A stretch of DNA of 64,000 nt from Burkholderiales bacterium (GTDB lineage Bacteria > Pseudomonadota > Gammaproteobacteria > Burkholderiales > Casimicrobiaceae): positions 62,001-126,000 of the forward strand of contig JADYZP010000028.1 in assembly GCA_020853025.1 (NCBI GenBank), given 5' to 3'. The translations under genes and the position numbers were made by a program. Numbering within the stretch: position 1 is the first letter of the stretch; every line of letters begins with the position of its first letter. This document shows positions 1-11,504 of this stretch, piece by piece. The notes below the pieces were generated by a model. The model was given only the letters and a program-made list of their open reading frames with translations. It searched no databases and was not told where the DNA came from.

Positions 1-58
1 TGCTGCCGATGACTTCGGTGACGCGGTAGACACCTTCATTGAGGGATTTCTTGGCCAT
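1..58 (-). CDS. Dodecin family flavoprotein, N-terminal fragment (cut by window edge)
   Basis: Only the first 19 codons are inside the window. They read MAKKSLNEGVYRVTEVIGS, which matches the start of dodecins, small (about 70 residue) dodecameric flavin-binding proteins thought to store or buffer flavins. A good Shine-Dalgarno (GGAGGAA) lies just upstream of the ATG. The rest of the gene lies to the left, so the identification rests on the VYRVTEVIGS stretch alone. Confidence 0.7.
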   Translation of the reverse strand, partial: MAKKSLNEGVYRVTEVIGS

Positions 59-237
59 GATCACTTCCTCCGGTGAGTTGCTCCACGCCCGCGGACGAGT
101 TCGCCCGCGTGACAGCGATCATGATACGCCCGGGCGCGGGCGCGCCGCAGGGAGCGCGGGACACGACGATGGCGCAGCGATTTCAGGCGACAATACGACA
201 TCGGGCAACCGGATCGATCCCACGAAGCCGTCCGGCG

Positions 238-564
238 TCACTGCACGGCGCCTTGTGTCGTGCGCGGTGGTGCTTCGAGTTCGACGTGCAGGATGCGCGT
301 GCCGAGCAGCGTCACGCTGCCCCTGCGGCGATCGGTGCCGGTATCGCTGTATTCGAAGCGGTAGACGCGGCCGAGCCGCAGGCGTCCGTCGACGTCGCGC
401 TGCGGACGGATGCGGGCCAGTGCCACCGTGTCGTCGAGGAAAAGCAGCCCTTCAGCCCGGCACGCCGGACGGATGGCGGCGTTGGCGGCCTCGCGTGCCT
501 TCAGGCTGTCCCACAGGAACCAGACCAGCGCTGCCAGCGCGGCGACGAGCGTGGCTTCCGCCAT
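238..564 (-). CDS. DUF3301 family small membrane-anchored protein
   Basis: A 108-residue protein with one N-terminal hydrophobic segment (about residues 5-19) followed by a conserved soluble domain. The features CRAEGLLFLDDTVAL, RLRLGRVYRFEYSDTG and the basic patch after it are the DUF3301 signature, a family of unknown function common in Beta- and Gammaproteobacteria. The length fits the family. It is divergent from the Mrr-like gene that follows, with about 190 bp between them. The function is not known and nothing nearby suggests one. Confidence 0.75.
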   Translation of the reverse strand: MAEATLVAALAALVWFLWDSLKAREAANAAIRPACRAEGLLFLDDTVALARIRPQRDVDGRLRLGRVYRFEYSDTGTDRRRGSVTLLGTRILHVELEAPPRTTQGAVQ

Positions 565-752
565 GGCCTATCGAGCGTTACGCGAATACATGAAACCCTT
601 TATCCCCGGTCTTGTCGTCGAGCCGGATGCCTTGCCGGTCGCTACGATAACATCGGCCGCGGCCTTCGCCGTCCGGCAGCACCTGCGGACTCCCGCGCTC
701 GTCCTCTATACTGGCAGGCTGTTGAGCAGCGGAAGAAGGCACGAGGCGGCAG

Positions 753-1343
753 ATGAAATGGGCGATGAACGAGCAGTCGCTGTTCGCGATCCTGTTGCGA
801 TCGGCGTGGTGGATCAGCTTCGCCATCGGCATCGCGCTGTCCGCGGCGGCGGTGGCGCTCGTGCCGGAAGCCTATCGGCTCTTCGGCATCGTGACAGGAA
901 CGCCATTCATCGTCATCGGCTGCGTCGCCGCGTGGAAGCAGCTGCAGGCGCCGTCGGCAGCGCGAATCGACAAGACGCTGGCCGCGGTTCGCGCGATGAA
1001 CTGGGGCGACTTCGCCGACGCCCTCGAAGCCGCCTATCGGCGTGATGGCTACGAAGTGAGCCGGGTGGCGAATCGCGCGGCCGACTTCGAGATGAAGAAG
1101 GAGTGGCGCAGGTTTCTGGTCAGCGGCAAGCGCTGGAAGGTCGCGCGTACGGGAGTAGCACCATTGCGCGAACTGCATGCCGCGAAGGAGGATCGCGAAG
1201 CGCACGAGTGCTTCTATATTGCGACCGGAGAAATCACCGATCATGCGCGCCGCTTCGCGGCCGAAAACAAGATCCGGCTGGTCGGCGGCCCCGAATTGGC
1301 ACGGCTGCTGCCCGGTGCCGGGCGCCGCGGGAAGCGCGCCTGA
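753..1343 (+). CDS. Membrane protein with Mrr-like restriction endonuclease domain
   Basis: A 196-residue protein. Two transmembrane segments (about residues 13-32 and 40-58) precede a cytosolic domain in which WGDFADALEAAYRRDGYEV, ADFEMKKEWRRFLVSGKRW and the later beta-strand pattern resemble the Mrr_cat fold (PD-(D/E)xK superfamily). The first acidic position of the usual D-x(n)-QxK core is replaced here (DFEMKKEWRRFLVSGKRWK), so catalytic competence is doubtful. Such two-TM Mrr-like proteins are frequent in Betaproteobacteria and uncharacterised. The ATG at 753 follows a purine-rich stretch (GAGGCGG); a second ATG at 768 would remove only five residues. Confidence 0.6.
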   Translation: MKWAMNEQSLFAILLRSAWWISFAIGIALSAAAVALVPEAYRLFGIVTGTPFIVIGCVAAWKQLQAPSAARIDKTLAAVRAMNWGDFADALEAAYRRDGYEVSRVANRAADFEMKKEWRRFLVSGKRWKVARTGVAPLRELHAAKEDREAHECFYIATGEITDHARRFAAENKIRLVGGPELARLLPGAGRRGKRA

Positions 1344-1494
1344 AATCGGCCGCGGCTGGCGGCCCGGAAACTTCGGAGGCGCGCCTGGGTCACACGGTTC
1401 CGAAAGCCGGGTTCTCGCGTCACGGTTTCCTGCGTCATCAATGGCCACCCGGGCCAGCCGCTGAACGCGCCCCCTCCCACTTGCCGCAACTGCG

Positions 1495-2412
1495 TTGAGC
1501 TATTCGCGCCACGATCCGCGTCCGCGGGACGACATCGTAGCGGTACCCAGGGTCTGGGTGACCCTTGCGCTGTCGCTTATCGTCCACACGCTTGCGTTGT
1601 GGCTGGTGACGCCGCATCTGCCGCTGACCCGACAGGGTGGCGACACGCAGGGCGAGGCAGGCGGCCAACTCGCGATCCGCCTGATGCCGCGTCGCGAGGA
1701 ACCGCGGCCGCCGCCTGCGACCCGCGAAGCGCCACCCTTGCCTCCGCCGGCGTCCACGCCACCGCCGCGGGTCGCCGTGCGCAAGCGGCCGCCTCCTCCG
1801 GTGCAGAGCGTTCCACCGCCACCGGTGATCAGCGCCACGCCGCAGGCGCCCGTCACGGTGCCGCCATCACCGCCGCCGTCGCTGATCACGCCCGTGCCGG
1901 TCCCGCCGCCGATCGAGGAAGATCTCTCGTCGTACGTCGAGGCGCGGCGTCGCGCGCGCGGCGAGACCGGTGCCTCGGCGACGTCCGGAATGAGCGATGC
2001 GGCGTCGGCAGCTGCGGCGGAAACGGCCCGTCGCGACCGGCTGGTGATGGCGAACCTGGGCAATCTGCAATCGTCGACCTTCGGCAACGAAGCGAAGAAT
2101 GGCGGCGGGACCTTCCAGATCCGGAACATGGGTTACGACAGCGCAGACTTCACTTTCTTCGGCTGGAGCCGCGACATCAAGCGACGCACGTTCCAGGTGA
2201 TCGAAGTGCGCAAAGGGGGCAACAGCAGCATCAATATCGCCATCGTGCGCAAGATCATTTCCATCATCCGTGACCACGAGCAGGGCGATTTCCGCTGGGA
2301 ATCGAAACGACTGGGCCGTGACCTGATGCTGTCTGCACGTCCGGAGGACAATGCCAAGTTGGAGGCGTTCATGATGGAGGAATTCTTCATCCAGGCGCGC
2401 ACGCCGAGGTGA
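1495..2412 (+). CDS. TonB-like proline-rich membrane-anchored protein
   Basis: A 305-residue protein with a short cytosolic N-terminus, one transmembrane anchor (about 21-38, VTLALSLIVHTLALWLV), and a long proline-rich region (about 65-140) like the periplasm-spanning arm of TonB. A C-terminal domain of about 100 residues (from NLGNLQSSTFGNEAKNGG) is not a clear TonB_C domain. The topology suggests an envelope-spanning energy transducer or linker; that is inference. No ATG or GTG precedes the membrane segment between the last in-frame stop (1462) and the anchor, so a TTG start at 1495 is used; no convincing Shine-Dalgarno is visible. Confidence 0.6.
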   Translation: MSYSRHDPRPRDDIVAVPRVWVTLALSLIVHTLALWLVTPHLPLTRQGGDTQGEAGGQLAIRLMPRREEPRPPPATREAPPLPPPASTPPPRVAVRKRPPPPVQSVPPPPVISATPQAPVTVPPSPPPSLITPVPVPPPIEEDLSSYVEARRRARGETGASATSGMSDAASAAAAETARRDRLVMANLGNLQSSTFGNEAKNGGGTFQIRNMGYDSADFTFFGWSRDIKRRTFQVIEVRKGGNSSINIAIVRKIISIIRDHEQGDFRWESKRLGRDLMLSARPEDNAKLEAFMMEEFFIQARTPR

Positions 2413-2531
2413 GCGTGCGCCCGTGCGCTTGCGGTTCGTCGAATGACGATGGCCGGGGTGTCACCGTGGCCAGCGATCCCCGCGCTGGCGTGCCTTTGGC
2501 GAACAGCAGTCGACGGACTCGTACGGCGGCC

Positions 2532-3098
2532 CTACCTGCCCATCCCCATCATGCCGACCATGCCGCCGCCCATCAGCATTGCGGACAGCACCGAAAACAC
2601 TGCGATGACAACGACGATTCCGCAAATCGCGACGACGATCGTGTAGGCGAGCGCCTTCTGCGGCGGGCATTTCTTGAGCAGCGGCACGCCAAGGTAGAAG
2701 GTGTAGAGCGAGTATATCGAAGCCGCGAGCGCGAGCAGCGAACCGAAGAACGGGATCAGGTTGAGGATTCCGGCCACCCAGGCCGCTGTATACGAGTACG
2801 CGACTAGCTGCAGCGACCGGACGAAATGCTTCTCGCCGCCGAAGGTCGGGGCCAGCACGTCGACGATCCACGCCACCACGTACACGATCACCAGCCCGAT
2901 CGCATAGCTGGCGAGCGCCAGGCCAAGTCCCGCACCGAACATGCCGCTGCTCAACGCCAGCGCGATCGGTCCGATGGCGGACAGGATAAGGATGTAGTCG
3001 ACGTACAGCGACTGCACGCTCGGTGCTTCGGTGGCGATCACCGGCCATTCGGTCCGGGGCGAGAGCAGGATGTTCTTTATGCGGTCGATGATGGCCAT
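2532..3098 (-). CDS. YIP1 family inner-membrane protein
   Basis: A 188-residue protein with five predicted transmembrane segments. The N-terminal motif IDRIKNILLSPRTEWPVIA followed by membrane segments containing small residues is typical of bacterial Yip1-domain (DUF1282-like) proteins. The C-terminus is rich in Met and Gly (LMGGGMVGMMGMGR). Family members are integral membrane proteins of unknown role. It is convergent with the TonB-like gene, with a gap of about 120 bp. An ATG at 3098 opens the frame. Confidence 0.75.
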   Translation of the reverse strand: MAIIDRIKNILLSPRTEWPVIATEAPSVQSLYVDYILILSAIGPIALALSSGMFGAGLGLALASYAIGLVIVYVVAWIVDVLAPTFGGEKHFVRSLQLVAYSYTAAWVAGILNLIPFFGSLLALAASIYSLYTFYLGVPLLKKCPPQKALAYTIVVAICGIVVVIAVFSVLSAMLMGGGMVGMMGMGR

Positions 3099-3187
3099 GG
3101 ATCGTGTCCTCGAAGCGAGTTGCCCCCTGGAGGGGCCAAAGCGTGCTTGCTATTGTTGCGCATCGGCACTCGCCTGGGAACCCCACG

Positions 3188-3301
3188 ATGAAACGCCCGC
3201 GTCTCGCCGTCATCGGCGCCGGAATGCGCGGGCGCGCCCACGTCGACCGCGCTCTGCGTGCACCGGTTTTCGAGTGGGTGGCCCGCACTACCGTGCTGTA
3301 G
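3188..3301 (+). pseudogene. Short NAD(P)-binding N-terminal fragment (Gfo/Idh/MocA-like)
   Basis: A 37-codon open frame begins MKRPRLAVIGAGMRGRAHVD, a beta-strand plus glycine-rich turn (GxGxxG) of a Rossmann-fold dehydrogenase as in Gfo/Idh/MocA oxidoreductases, then ends at a TAG after ARTTVL. No further dehydrogenase sequence continues in any plus-strand frame before the TPR gene at 3344. It may be the stub of a deleted oxidoreductase or a chance open frame. The assignment is tentative. Confidence 0.3.
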
Positions 3302-3314
3302 ACGACGAGTTATC

Positions 3315-3336
3315 CAGTACCTGGAAACTGGTACTG
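3315..3336. promoter_or_regulatory. Inverted repeat CAGTACC-N8-GGTACTG upstream of the TPR gene
   Basis: Two perfect 7-bp arms, separated by 8 bp, end seven bases before the ATG of the TPR membrane protein. The position fits an operator or a translation-initiation hairpin; no regulator is identified. Confidence 0.35.
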
Positions 3337-3343
3337 AAATTGC

Positions 3344-4525
3344 ATGGCTACGGACATGAGCACGACACCGCCTTCCCTCGAACTGCTGCCGATGGATCCG
3401 GCTGCGTCGGCGGCACCCGCACCGAGCGCAGCGGAGACGATCGAAATCACGCCGATGGAGCGGGTCACACCCGCCCCCTCGGCCCCCGAATCGAAAGTGG
3501 ACCGCTTTGCGCGCGAAGCGGCACAACAGTACGCGGAAGGGCATATCGATCAGCCGCTCTGGGACCGTGCCTACGCGCAGGCGAATGGCGATCGCAACGA
3601 GGCGTCGGAGATTTACCTCCGCGCGCGTGCGACGGCGCTGCGTTTGCTCGATCGCGAAAGGCGCAGCCGCAAGGCAGAACAACGGGGGCAGGCGAGCGAC
3701 GACGCCGCGGAGTCCGAGGCGGAACGCGAACCCGTAGCTACCGTTGCTTCGGCACGCTTCGGCTTGCGACGCGTGCTGGGCCGGTACCGAATGCCGCTGA
3801 TTGCGGCCGGCGTGCTGTTGCCGCTGGTGGTCGGGGGTTGGCTGCTTTTCTCCAATCTCGGCGGCCAGGCCGACGATGACAGCGTTGCCCGTGTCGCCGC
3901 GGCATTCCCGACTGCGCCGCCAAAGCCGGCCAAGCACCCCGGTGCGATGACGGACGCCGGCGCGAAGGCCGAAGCCAAAGCGGCGCTCATGAAGAAGATC
4001 CAGGCATTCCGGGATGCGGGAAACTGGAACATGCTGGTGCTCTACTCGGTGGAATGGACACGCCAGGAGCCCGACAGCGTGGCGGCGTGGAACCAGCTGC
4101 GTGCCGGCTACCTCAATCTGCACCAATACGAGGACGCGCTCGGCGCTGCCCGCAAAGTCGTGGCGATCGCTCCCGCCGATGCGCGGATGTGGCGCGAACT
4201 GGCGCAGGTCAACGTCAGCCTGGAAGACTTGGCCGGCGCGCTGCGCGCCTACGAGCAGGCCGCAGTGCGCGATCCGCGCGACATCGAGAGCCTGCGGCAG
4301 ATCGCGGCGCTGAACGCACGCCTGGGCTGCGTCGCCGAATCGAAGCAGGCCTTCGACCGCGCACTGGCGCTCGCGCCCGACGACGCCGTGACGCTGCGTC
4401 TGCGCGCGGCGGCAGCGCAACAGGCGTCGGCGCCCAAGGAGACCCATGCGGCGGCGAGGCAGGTCAAGGCGACGCCGACGCAATGCGGCGCCGGCAACGA
4501 CACGCTGGCGGTCGTCGTGAAGTAG
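3344..4525 (+). CDS. Single-pass membrane protein with C-terminal tetratricopeptide repeats
   Basis: A 393-residue protein. The N-terminal 45 residues are Pro/Ala/Ser rich; residues about 48-125 form a charged, likely helical cytosolic region. One transmembrane helix (about 150-168, MPLIAAGVLLPLVVGGWLLF) leads to an extracytoplasmic C-terminal half with at least three TPR units (NWNMLVLYSVEWTRQEPDS, YEDALGAARKVVAIAPADA, LAGALRAYEQAAVRDPRD). TPRs are protein-docking modules, so a scaffold role is likely, but no partner is evident. A second ATG at 3356 is an alternative start. An inverted repeat lies just upstream. Confidence 0.65.
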   Translation: MATDMSTTPPSLELLPMDPAASAAPAPSAAETIEITPMERVTPAPSAPESKVDRFAREAAQQYAEGHIDQPLWDRAYAQANGDRNEASEIYLRARATALRLLDRERRSRKAEQRGQASDDAAESEAEREPVATVASARFGLRRVLGRYRMPLIAAGVLLPLVVGGWLLFSNLGGQADDDSVARVAAAFPTAPPKPAKHPGAMTDAGAKAEAKAALMKKIQAFRDAGNWNMLVLYSVEWTRQEPDSVAAWNQLRAGYLNLHQYEDALGAARKVVAIAPADARMWRELAQVNVSLEDLAGALRAYEQAAVRDPRDIESLRQIAALNARLGCVAESKQAFDRALALAPDDAVTLRLRAAAAQQASAPKETHAAARQVKATPTQCGAGNDTLAVVVK

Positions 4526-4629
4526 CAGGCGCTGCTGCAGGTCGGGCTTCCGCCGCCTGCGGCCGCGGTCACGCGGTCAGCTGGCGAAAGACGACGAACC
4601 CGAGCGTGCGATGAACGTCGGCGTGCCTG

Positions 4630-5550
4630 CTACTCCGACTGGCCTTCCAGCAGGTAGGCCCGGCTGTCGGCAAAGAAATGCGGCTCGGCGTCCGAGCGCA
4701 GCGCGGTGCCCACACCCTCGGCGGTCAGAACTTCCAGCAGCAGCGCGCTCGGGACGCTGCCGTCGATGATGTGCACCGAACGCACGCCATCGTGTACGGC
4801 ACGCAGCGCGGCCGCCACCCGCGGCTCCATGCCGCCGTGAACCACGCCGTCGCGCAACATCGTCTCCGCCGCGGTCGCGGTCAGGATCGGCACCACCTGT
4901 CCGTCGCGGTCGAGCACACCGGCGACATTGGTCATCAGCACCAGCTTTTCCGCTTCGAGTGCACGTGCCAGGCGGCCAGCCAGCCGGTCGGAATTGATGT
5001 GGTAGGTCGTGCCGTCGGCGGCGACGCCGGTCGGCATCACCACCGGCACGAAATTGTGCGAGAGCAGCAGTTCGATCAGCGTCGTGTCGATGTGCTCGAC
5101 GTCGCCCAGGTAGCCTAAGTCGGGAGCGTCGGGATCGTCGGCGGCAACGGCCAGCGGACAGGCGTGGATGAACCGTCCGTCCTGTCCGTCGAGCCCGATG
5201 GCGCGGCCACCTTCGCGGTTGATCAGCGAAGTCAGCTCCTGGTTGAGTTCGCCCAGCGCCATCTCGACGATGGTGAGCGTCCGCTCGTCGGTAATGCGGT
5301 GACCGCGATAGCGCCTGACCTCGACGCCCATCTTGCGCATCAGATCGTCGATGCCCCAGCCGCCGCCGTGAACGACGACGATCTTCATTCCGACCAGCCG
5401 CAACAGCGCGACGTCGCGTGCGAAGCCGGACTTCAGCGCCGGATCGGCCATCGCTTCGCCGCCGAAGCGGATCACCATCGTCTTGCCGTGGAAGGCGCGC
5501 AGGTAAGGGAGCGCCTCGGCGAGAATTCCGGCCTTCTGAGAGGGGTTCAT
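4630..5550 (-). CDS. argB: Acetylglutamate kinase-like protein with altered catalytic residues
   Basis: A 306-residue amino-acid-kinase-fold protein aligned over its full length with N-acetylglutamate kinase (second step of arginine synthesis). It keeps the EALPYLRAFHGK opening, the glycine loop VVVHGGG, the substrate-binding arginine in GHRITDE, the INSD region, the GGM segment and the IIDGSVPSALLLE ending. Several hallmark positions differ: the N-terminal motif IKxGG reads VIRFGGEAM, GGGPQI reads GGGWGI, and the lysine after GGM is arginine (GGMEPRVAA). These correspond to Lys8 and Lys217 of the E. coli enzyme, both of which assist phosphoryl transfer. It lies 35 bp downstream of nrdB on the same strand. 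It may be a diverged but active ArgB or a paralogue with another job. Confidence 0.75.
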   Translation of the reverse strand: MNPSQKAGILAEALPYLRAFHGKTMVIRFGGEAMADPALKSGFARDVALLRLVGMKIVVVHGGGWGIDDLMRKMGVEVRRYRGHRITDERTLTIVEMALGELNQELTSLINREGGRAIGLDGQDGRFIHACPLAVAADDPDAPDLGYLGDVEHIDTTLIELLLSHNFVPVVMPTGVAADGTTYHINSDRLAGRLARALEAEKLVLMTNVAGVLDRDGQVVPILTATAAETMLRDGVVHGGMEPRVAAALRAVHDGVRSVHIIDGSVPSALLLEVLTAEGVGTALRSDAEPHFFADSRAYLLEGQSE

Positions 5551-5585
5551 CCGAGACCGCGACGGGGTCGATCAATGGCGATAGA

Positions 5586-6770
5586 TCAATCCCAGCTCAA
5601 CGCGCCGCCGGTCTGATACTCGATCACCCGCGTCTCGAAGAAGTTCTTCTCCTTCTTGAGATCGATCATCTCGGCCATCCACGGGAACGGGTTGTCGGCT
5701 TTGTCGAACAGCGGCTCGAGGCCGATTTGCTGACAGCGCCGGTTGGCGATGAAGCGCAGGTACTCCTTGAACATCGGGGCGTTCAAGCCCAGTACGCCGC
5801 GCGGCATCGTGTCCTCGGCGTAGCGGTACTCGAGCTCGACGCCTTGCTTCATCAGAGCGGCGATCTCGGCCTTGAACTCGCGGGTCCACAAATTCGGGTT
5901 CTCCAGCTTGATGGTGTTGATGAGGTCGATGCCGAAACTGCAGTGCATCGACTCGTCGCGCAGGATGTACTGGTACTGCTCGGACGAGCCGGTCATCTTG
6001 TTCTGCCGGCCCATTGCCAGGATTTGCACGAATCCGACGTAGAAGAAGAGGCCCTCCATGATGCAGGCAAAGACGATCAGGCTCTTCAGGAGCTGCTGAT
6101 CGGCCCCGGGCGCGCCCGTCCTGAAGTTGGGATCGGTCAGCACGTTGATGAACGGGATCAGGAAGTCGTCCTTTTCCTTGATCGACTTGATCTCGTGGTA
6201 CGCGTTGAAGATCTCGCCTTCGTCGAGACCGAGGCTCTCGGTGATGTACTGATAGGCGTGCGTGTGTATCGCCTCCTCGAAGGCCTGGCGCAGCAGGTAC
6301 TGCCGGCATTCGGGCGCGGTGATGTGGCGGTAGGTGCCGAGCACGATGTTGTTGGCGGCAAGCGAGTCGGCGGTGACGAAAAAGCCCAGGTTGCGCTTGA
6401 CAATCAGCCTTTCGTCGTCGGTGAGTCCGTTGGGGTTCTTCCACAGCTCGATGTCGCGCTGCATGCTGATTTCCTGCGGCATCCAGTGGTTGGCACAACC
6501 CGCAAGGTATTTGTCCCACGCCCAGCGGTACTTGAAGGGTACCAGCTGGTTGACGTCGGCAGTGCCGTTGATGACGCGCTTGTCCTCCAGCCGCACGCGG
6601 CTCGCGGTGTCGGGCATCGACTCGCGCTCGACGTCGATGTCGTGTACCGGCTCGCGTGAGAGGAGGCCGCCGCCGATGCTGCCCAGGACCTGGGCGCGAA
6701 CGGTCTCGGGCGTGCGCGGCTCGCGGCCGGGCAGGGCGGGGGCGGGGATCTCGTCGTCGAAACGCAGCAT
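5586..6770 (-). CDS. nrdB: Ribonucleoside-diphosphate reductase subunit beta (class Ia)
   Basis: A 394-residue R2 subunit that houses the diiron-tyrosyl radical cofactor used by NrdA to make deoxyribonucleotides. The ligands and radical site are visible: [14 protein letters not shown] (Glu, His and the radical Tyr), the Glu in CIMEGLFFY and RDESMHC (Glu and His). The start at 6770 (MLRFDDE) is preferred over an in-frame ATG 54 bp upstream because CGGAGA sits at the right distance before it. It is transcribed after nrdA and a DUF2442 gene, and before argB. Confidence 0.95.
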   Translation of the reverse strand: MLRFDDEIPAPALPGREPRTPETVRAQVLGSIGGGLLSREPVHDIDVERESMPDTASRVRLEDKRVINGTADVNQLVPFKYRWAWDKYLAGCANHWMPQEISMQRDIELWKNPNGLTDDERLIVKRNLGFFVTADSLAANNIVLGTYRHITAPECRQYLLRQAFEEAIHTHAYQYITESLGLDEGEIFNAYHEIKSIKEKDDFLIPFINVLTDPNFRTGAPGADQQLLKSLIVFACIMEGLFFYVGFVQILAMGRQNKMTGSSEQYQYILRDESMHCSFGIDLINTIKLENPNLWTREFKAEIAALMKQGVELEYRYAEDTMPRGVLGLNAPMFKEYLRFIANRRCQQIGLEPLFDKADNPFPWMAEMIDLKKEKNFFETRVIEYQTGGALSWD

Positions 6771-6827
6771 GGTGGTGTCTCCGGGAACCGTTCTTGTATG
6801 GGCGTGCGGAATTTCGCCTTCCAATCG

Positions 6828-7091
6828 CTAATGCATTTCCTTCAGCTTCTCGTACAGGAACTCGGGGGTGAAGTCGGCGCCGTCGAGCCAGGCAATCGAC
6901 GCGAGTCCGTAGTCGAGATAGAACGACGAGAAGATCTCCCGATTGCGCAGCGGCAGCCGCTCGTCGCCGTGCAACTCGTCGGCAAGATCCACCACGCCTT
7001 TCCGTCCATCGTTGAATTCCAGCCAGACCTTGTAGTCACCGAAATAACGCGCGTCGACGACATGCCGGGGTGAACTCTCGTACCTGGGCAA
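6828..7091 (-). CDS. DUF2442 domain protein
   Basis: An 87-residue protein whose core (VVDARYFGDYKVWLEFNDGRKGVVDLADEL, split as VVDARYFGDYKVW and EFNDGRKGVVDL, then FYLDYGLASIAWLDGADF) is the DUF2442 fold. DUF2442 proteins are often found beside DUF4160 proteins in toxin-antitoxin-like pairs; no DUF4160 gene is present here. It is inserted between nrdA and nrdB on the same strand, 57 bp before nrdB. The function is unknown. Confidence 0.75.
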   Translation of the reverse strand: MPRYESSPRHVVDARYFGDYKVWLEFNDGRKGVVDLADELHGDERLPLRNREIFSSFYLDYGLASIAWLDGADFTPEFLYEKLKEMH

Positions 7092-7439
7092 GGGGTCCTT
7101 CCTTTCGCGGTGTGGACGAAGGTGCTGCGTACCTTGCCGAAAATCGGCCCGGGAAAAAAGGGGGGCGCGGATGTTCCCCGCGCACCACCCGGATCAACGT
7201 CCTGCTTCGGGCGGTGCACGCTTTCACGTGCACCGGCCCGAGCCGACAGCAACTGCCTGCCGGCCCTTCGGTACCGCCTGTCCCTCGCGTCCATCGCGAA
7301 ATCCGCTTCGCGTTCCTGTCTGGGTGTCGCGGGGTCGTGCTGGCCGCGCAGACGCCGCGCGGCCCTGGCTGCAGCCGCTGCCGTCGCCTCTGCGGGTCAC
7401 CGAATTTCGTACTTCGCTTCGTCTCCTCGACCGTTGTTT
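7092..7439. other. Intergenic stretch between nrdA and the DUF2442 gene
   Basis: About 350 bp on the nrd coding strand with no supported gene. The overlapping open frames have no recognisable protein features. It contains an A6/G6 run near 7154-7166. No clear terminator or promoter was recognised, so it is uncertain whether nrdB is co-transcribed with nrdA or has its own promoter here. Confidence 0.5.
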
Positions 7440-10400
<2,961 letters not shown>

Positions 10401-10591
10401 GGGCGTTTCTCCTGTCGTTTCTTGTCGCTTTGCACGGGTCTTGGTTGGCAGTTCGCAAAAGGCGGGGCTTTTCGCACAACGGCCCGACGCGTGCAGCTTG
10501 CCGGGGGACTGGGGTCGTGAGGGTCGGCCGCCGTTGCCTGGCGCCGGCTGCCGTCCGGGTCCCGCCTCGGATTCCGCTTCCAAATCAGAAT

Positions 10592-10607
10592 CTACTATAT
10601 CTTGTGT
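10592..10607 (-). promoter_or_regulatory. NrdR box 1 upstream of nrdA
   Basis: The 16-mer CTACTATATCTTGTGT matches the palindromic NrdR consensus acaCwAtATaTwGtgt at 13 of 16 positions. NrdR is the zinc-finger/ATP-cone repressor of ribonucleotide reductase genes. A second box lies exactly 31 bp away, the spacing typical of functional NrdR pairs. Confidence 0.8.
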
Positions 10608-10622
10608 TCGCGTTCCCGATGA

Positions 10623-10638
10623 ACACCAAGCATAGTGG
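10623..10638 (-). promoter_or_regulatory. NrdR box 2 upstream of nrdA
   Basis: The 16-mer ACACCAAGCATAGTGG matches the NrdR consensus at 11 of 16 positions, with both outer half-sites intact. Its 31-bp offset from box 1 (three helical turns) makes the match convincing despite the weaker centre. Confidence 0.7.
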
Positions 10639-10859
10639 CTCGCACCGCCCGCCGCAAGCGATTTTTCATGCTCGTGGCGACGTCGGCGAAACGACAAGCA
10701 AAACAGCGCCACGTGGCGCACTGCGTGACTTGTGCGCACCTCATCCACCGCTTATTCACCGGTTTGTCCCCCGACCGACGCGTTCGACCGACGTTGCATT
10801 AATGCCACAGAATGAACTTCATGTTGCGGCGCAACCAAAAGGCGCCGGCGGCGCGCGCG

Positions 10860-11504
10860 CTACTGCGGCAACGCAAACAATCGTGTGCCGGCGACCGCGA
10901 CCAGGCGGTCGCCGCGCGCCCGGGGGATTATCGCGAGTCCGGTAAAGCTGCCGAAGGCCGGCAGGATCGCGCGCTGCGTTCCGAGCACGAAGCAGGGCAG
11001 CCGCGCCGCGTCGTCGACTCCGGCCAAGCGTACACCCGGGTGCAGGTGACCACACAGCGCGTAGCCGGTGCGCGGGACCACCGGGTGGTGACAGGCGATA
11101 AACGGCGCCAGCAGATGCGGCTCCGCCACGACATCCACACCCCAGTCTGCCGGCGGGTCGCCGGCACGATCGTCGTGGTTGCCGCGTACCAGCGTCACCG
11201 TGAGTTCCGGATGCGTGTCGCGCCAGCGGCGATACGCGACGTCGAGCGCCGCCACGCGTCCGGCCGCCGCGTGCAGGAAATCGCCGAGTACCAGCAGCCG
11301 TCGCGCCCGCGTACGCCCGAGCAGTACGGACAGACGCGCGAAATCAGCGCCGGTGCCGCCGCGCGGCACCGGTACGCCACCGGCGCGGAAGGCGGCGGCC
11401 TTGCCGAGGTGCATATCGGCGACGAACAGCGTCCGCGTGGCCGGCCAATACAGCGCACGCTCGGCGTGCAATTCGACCGTTTCACCGTGCAGCGTCGTGC
11501 CCAT
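10860..11504 (-). CDS. pdeM: Ligase-associated DNA-repair metallophosphoesterase PdeM
   Basis: A 214-residue calcineurin-like phosphoesterase. Metal-binding motifs appear in order: DMHLGKAAAFR (Dx(H)), LVLGDFLHA (GD), RGNHDD (GNHD), ACHHPV and GHLHPG. The HLGKAAAFRAGGVPVPRG segment is characteristic of the PdeM subfamily, which is usually encoded with an Lhr helicase, an exonuclease and an ATP-dependent ligase in a DNA-damage response cluster. An Lhr helicase lies about 6 kb away. The start at 11504 (MGTTLHGET) fits family length; an ATG at 11585 would add a 27-residue non-conserved extension. Confidence 0.85.
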   Translation of the reverse strand: MGTTLHGETVELHAERALYWPATRTLFVADMHLGKAAAFRAGGVPVPRGGTGADFARLSVLLGRTRARRLLVLGDFLHAAAGRVAALDVAYRRWRDTHPELTVTLVRGNHDDRAGDPPADWGVDVVAEPHLLAPFIACHHPVVPRTGYALCGHLHPGVRLAGVDDAARLPCFVLGTQRAILPAFGSFTGLAIIPRARGDRLVAVAGTRLFALPQ

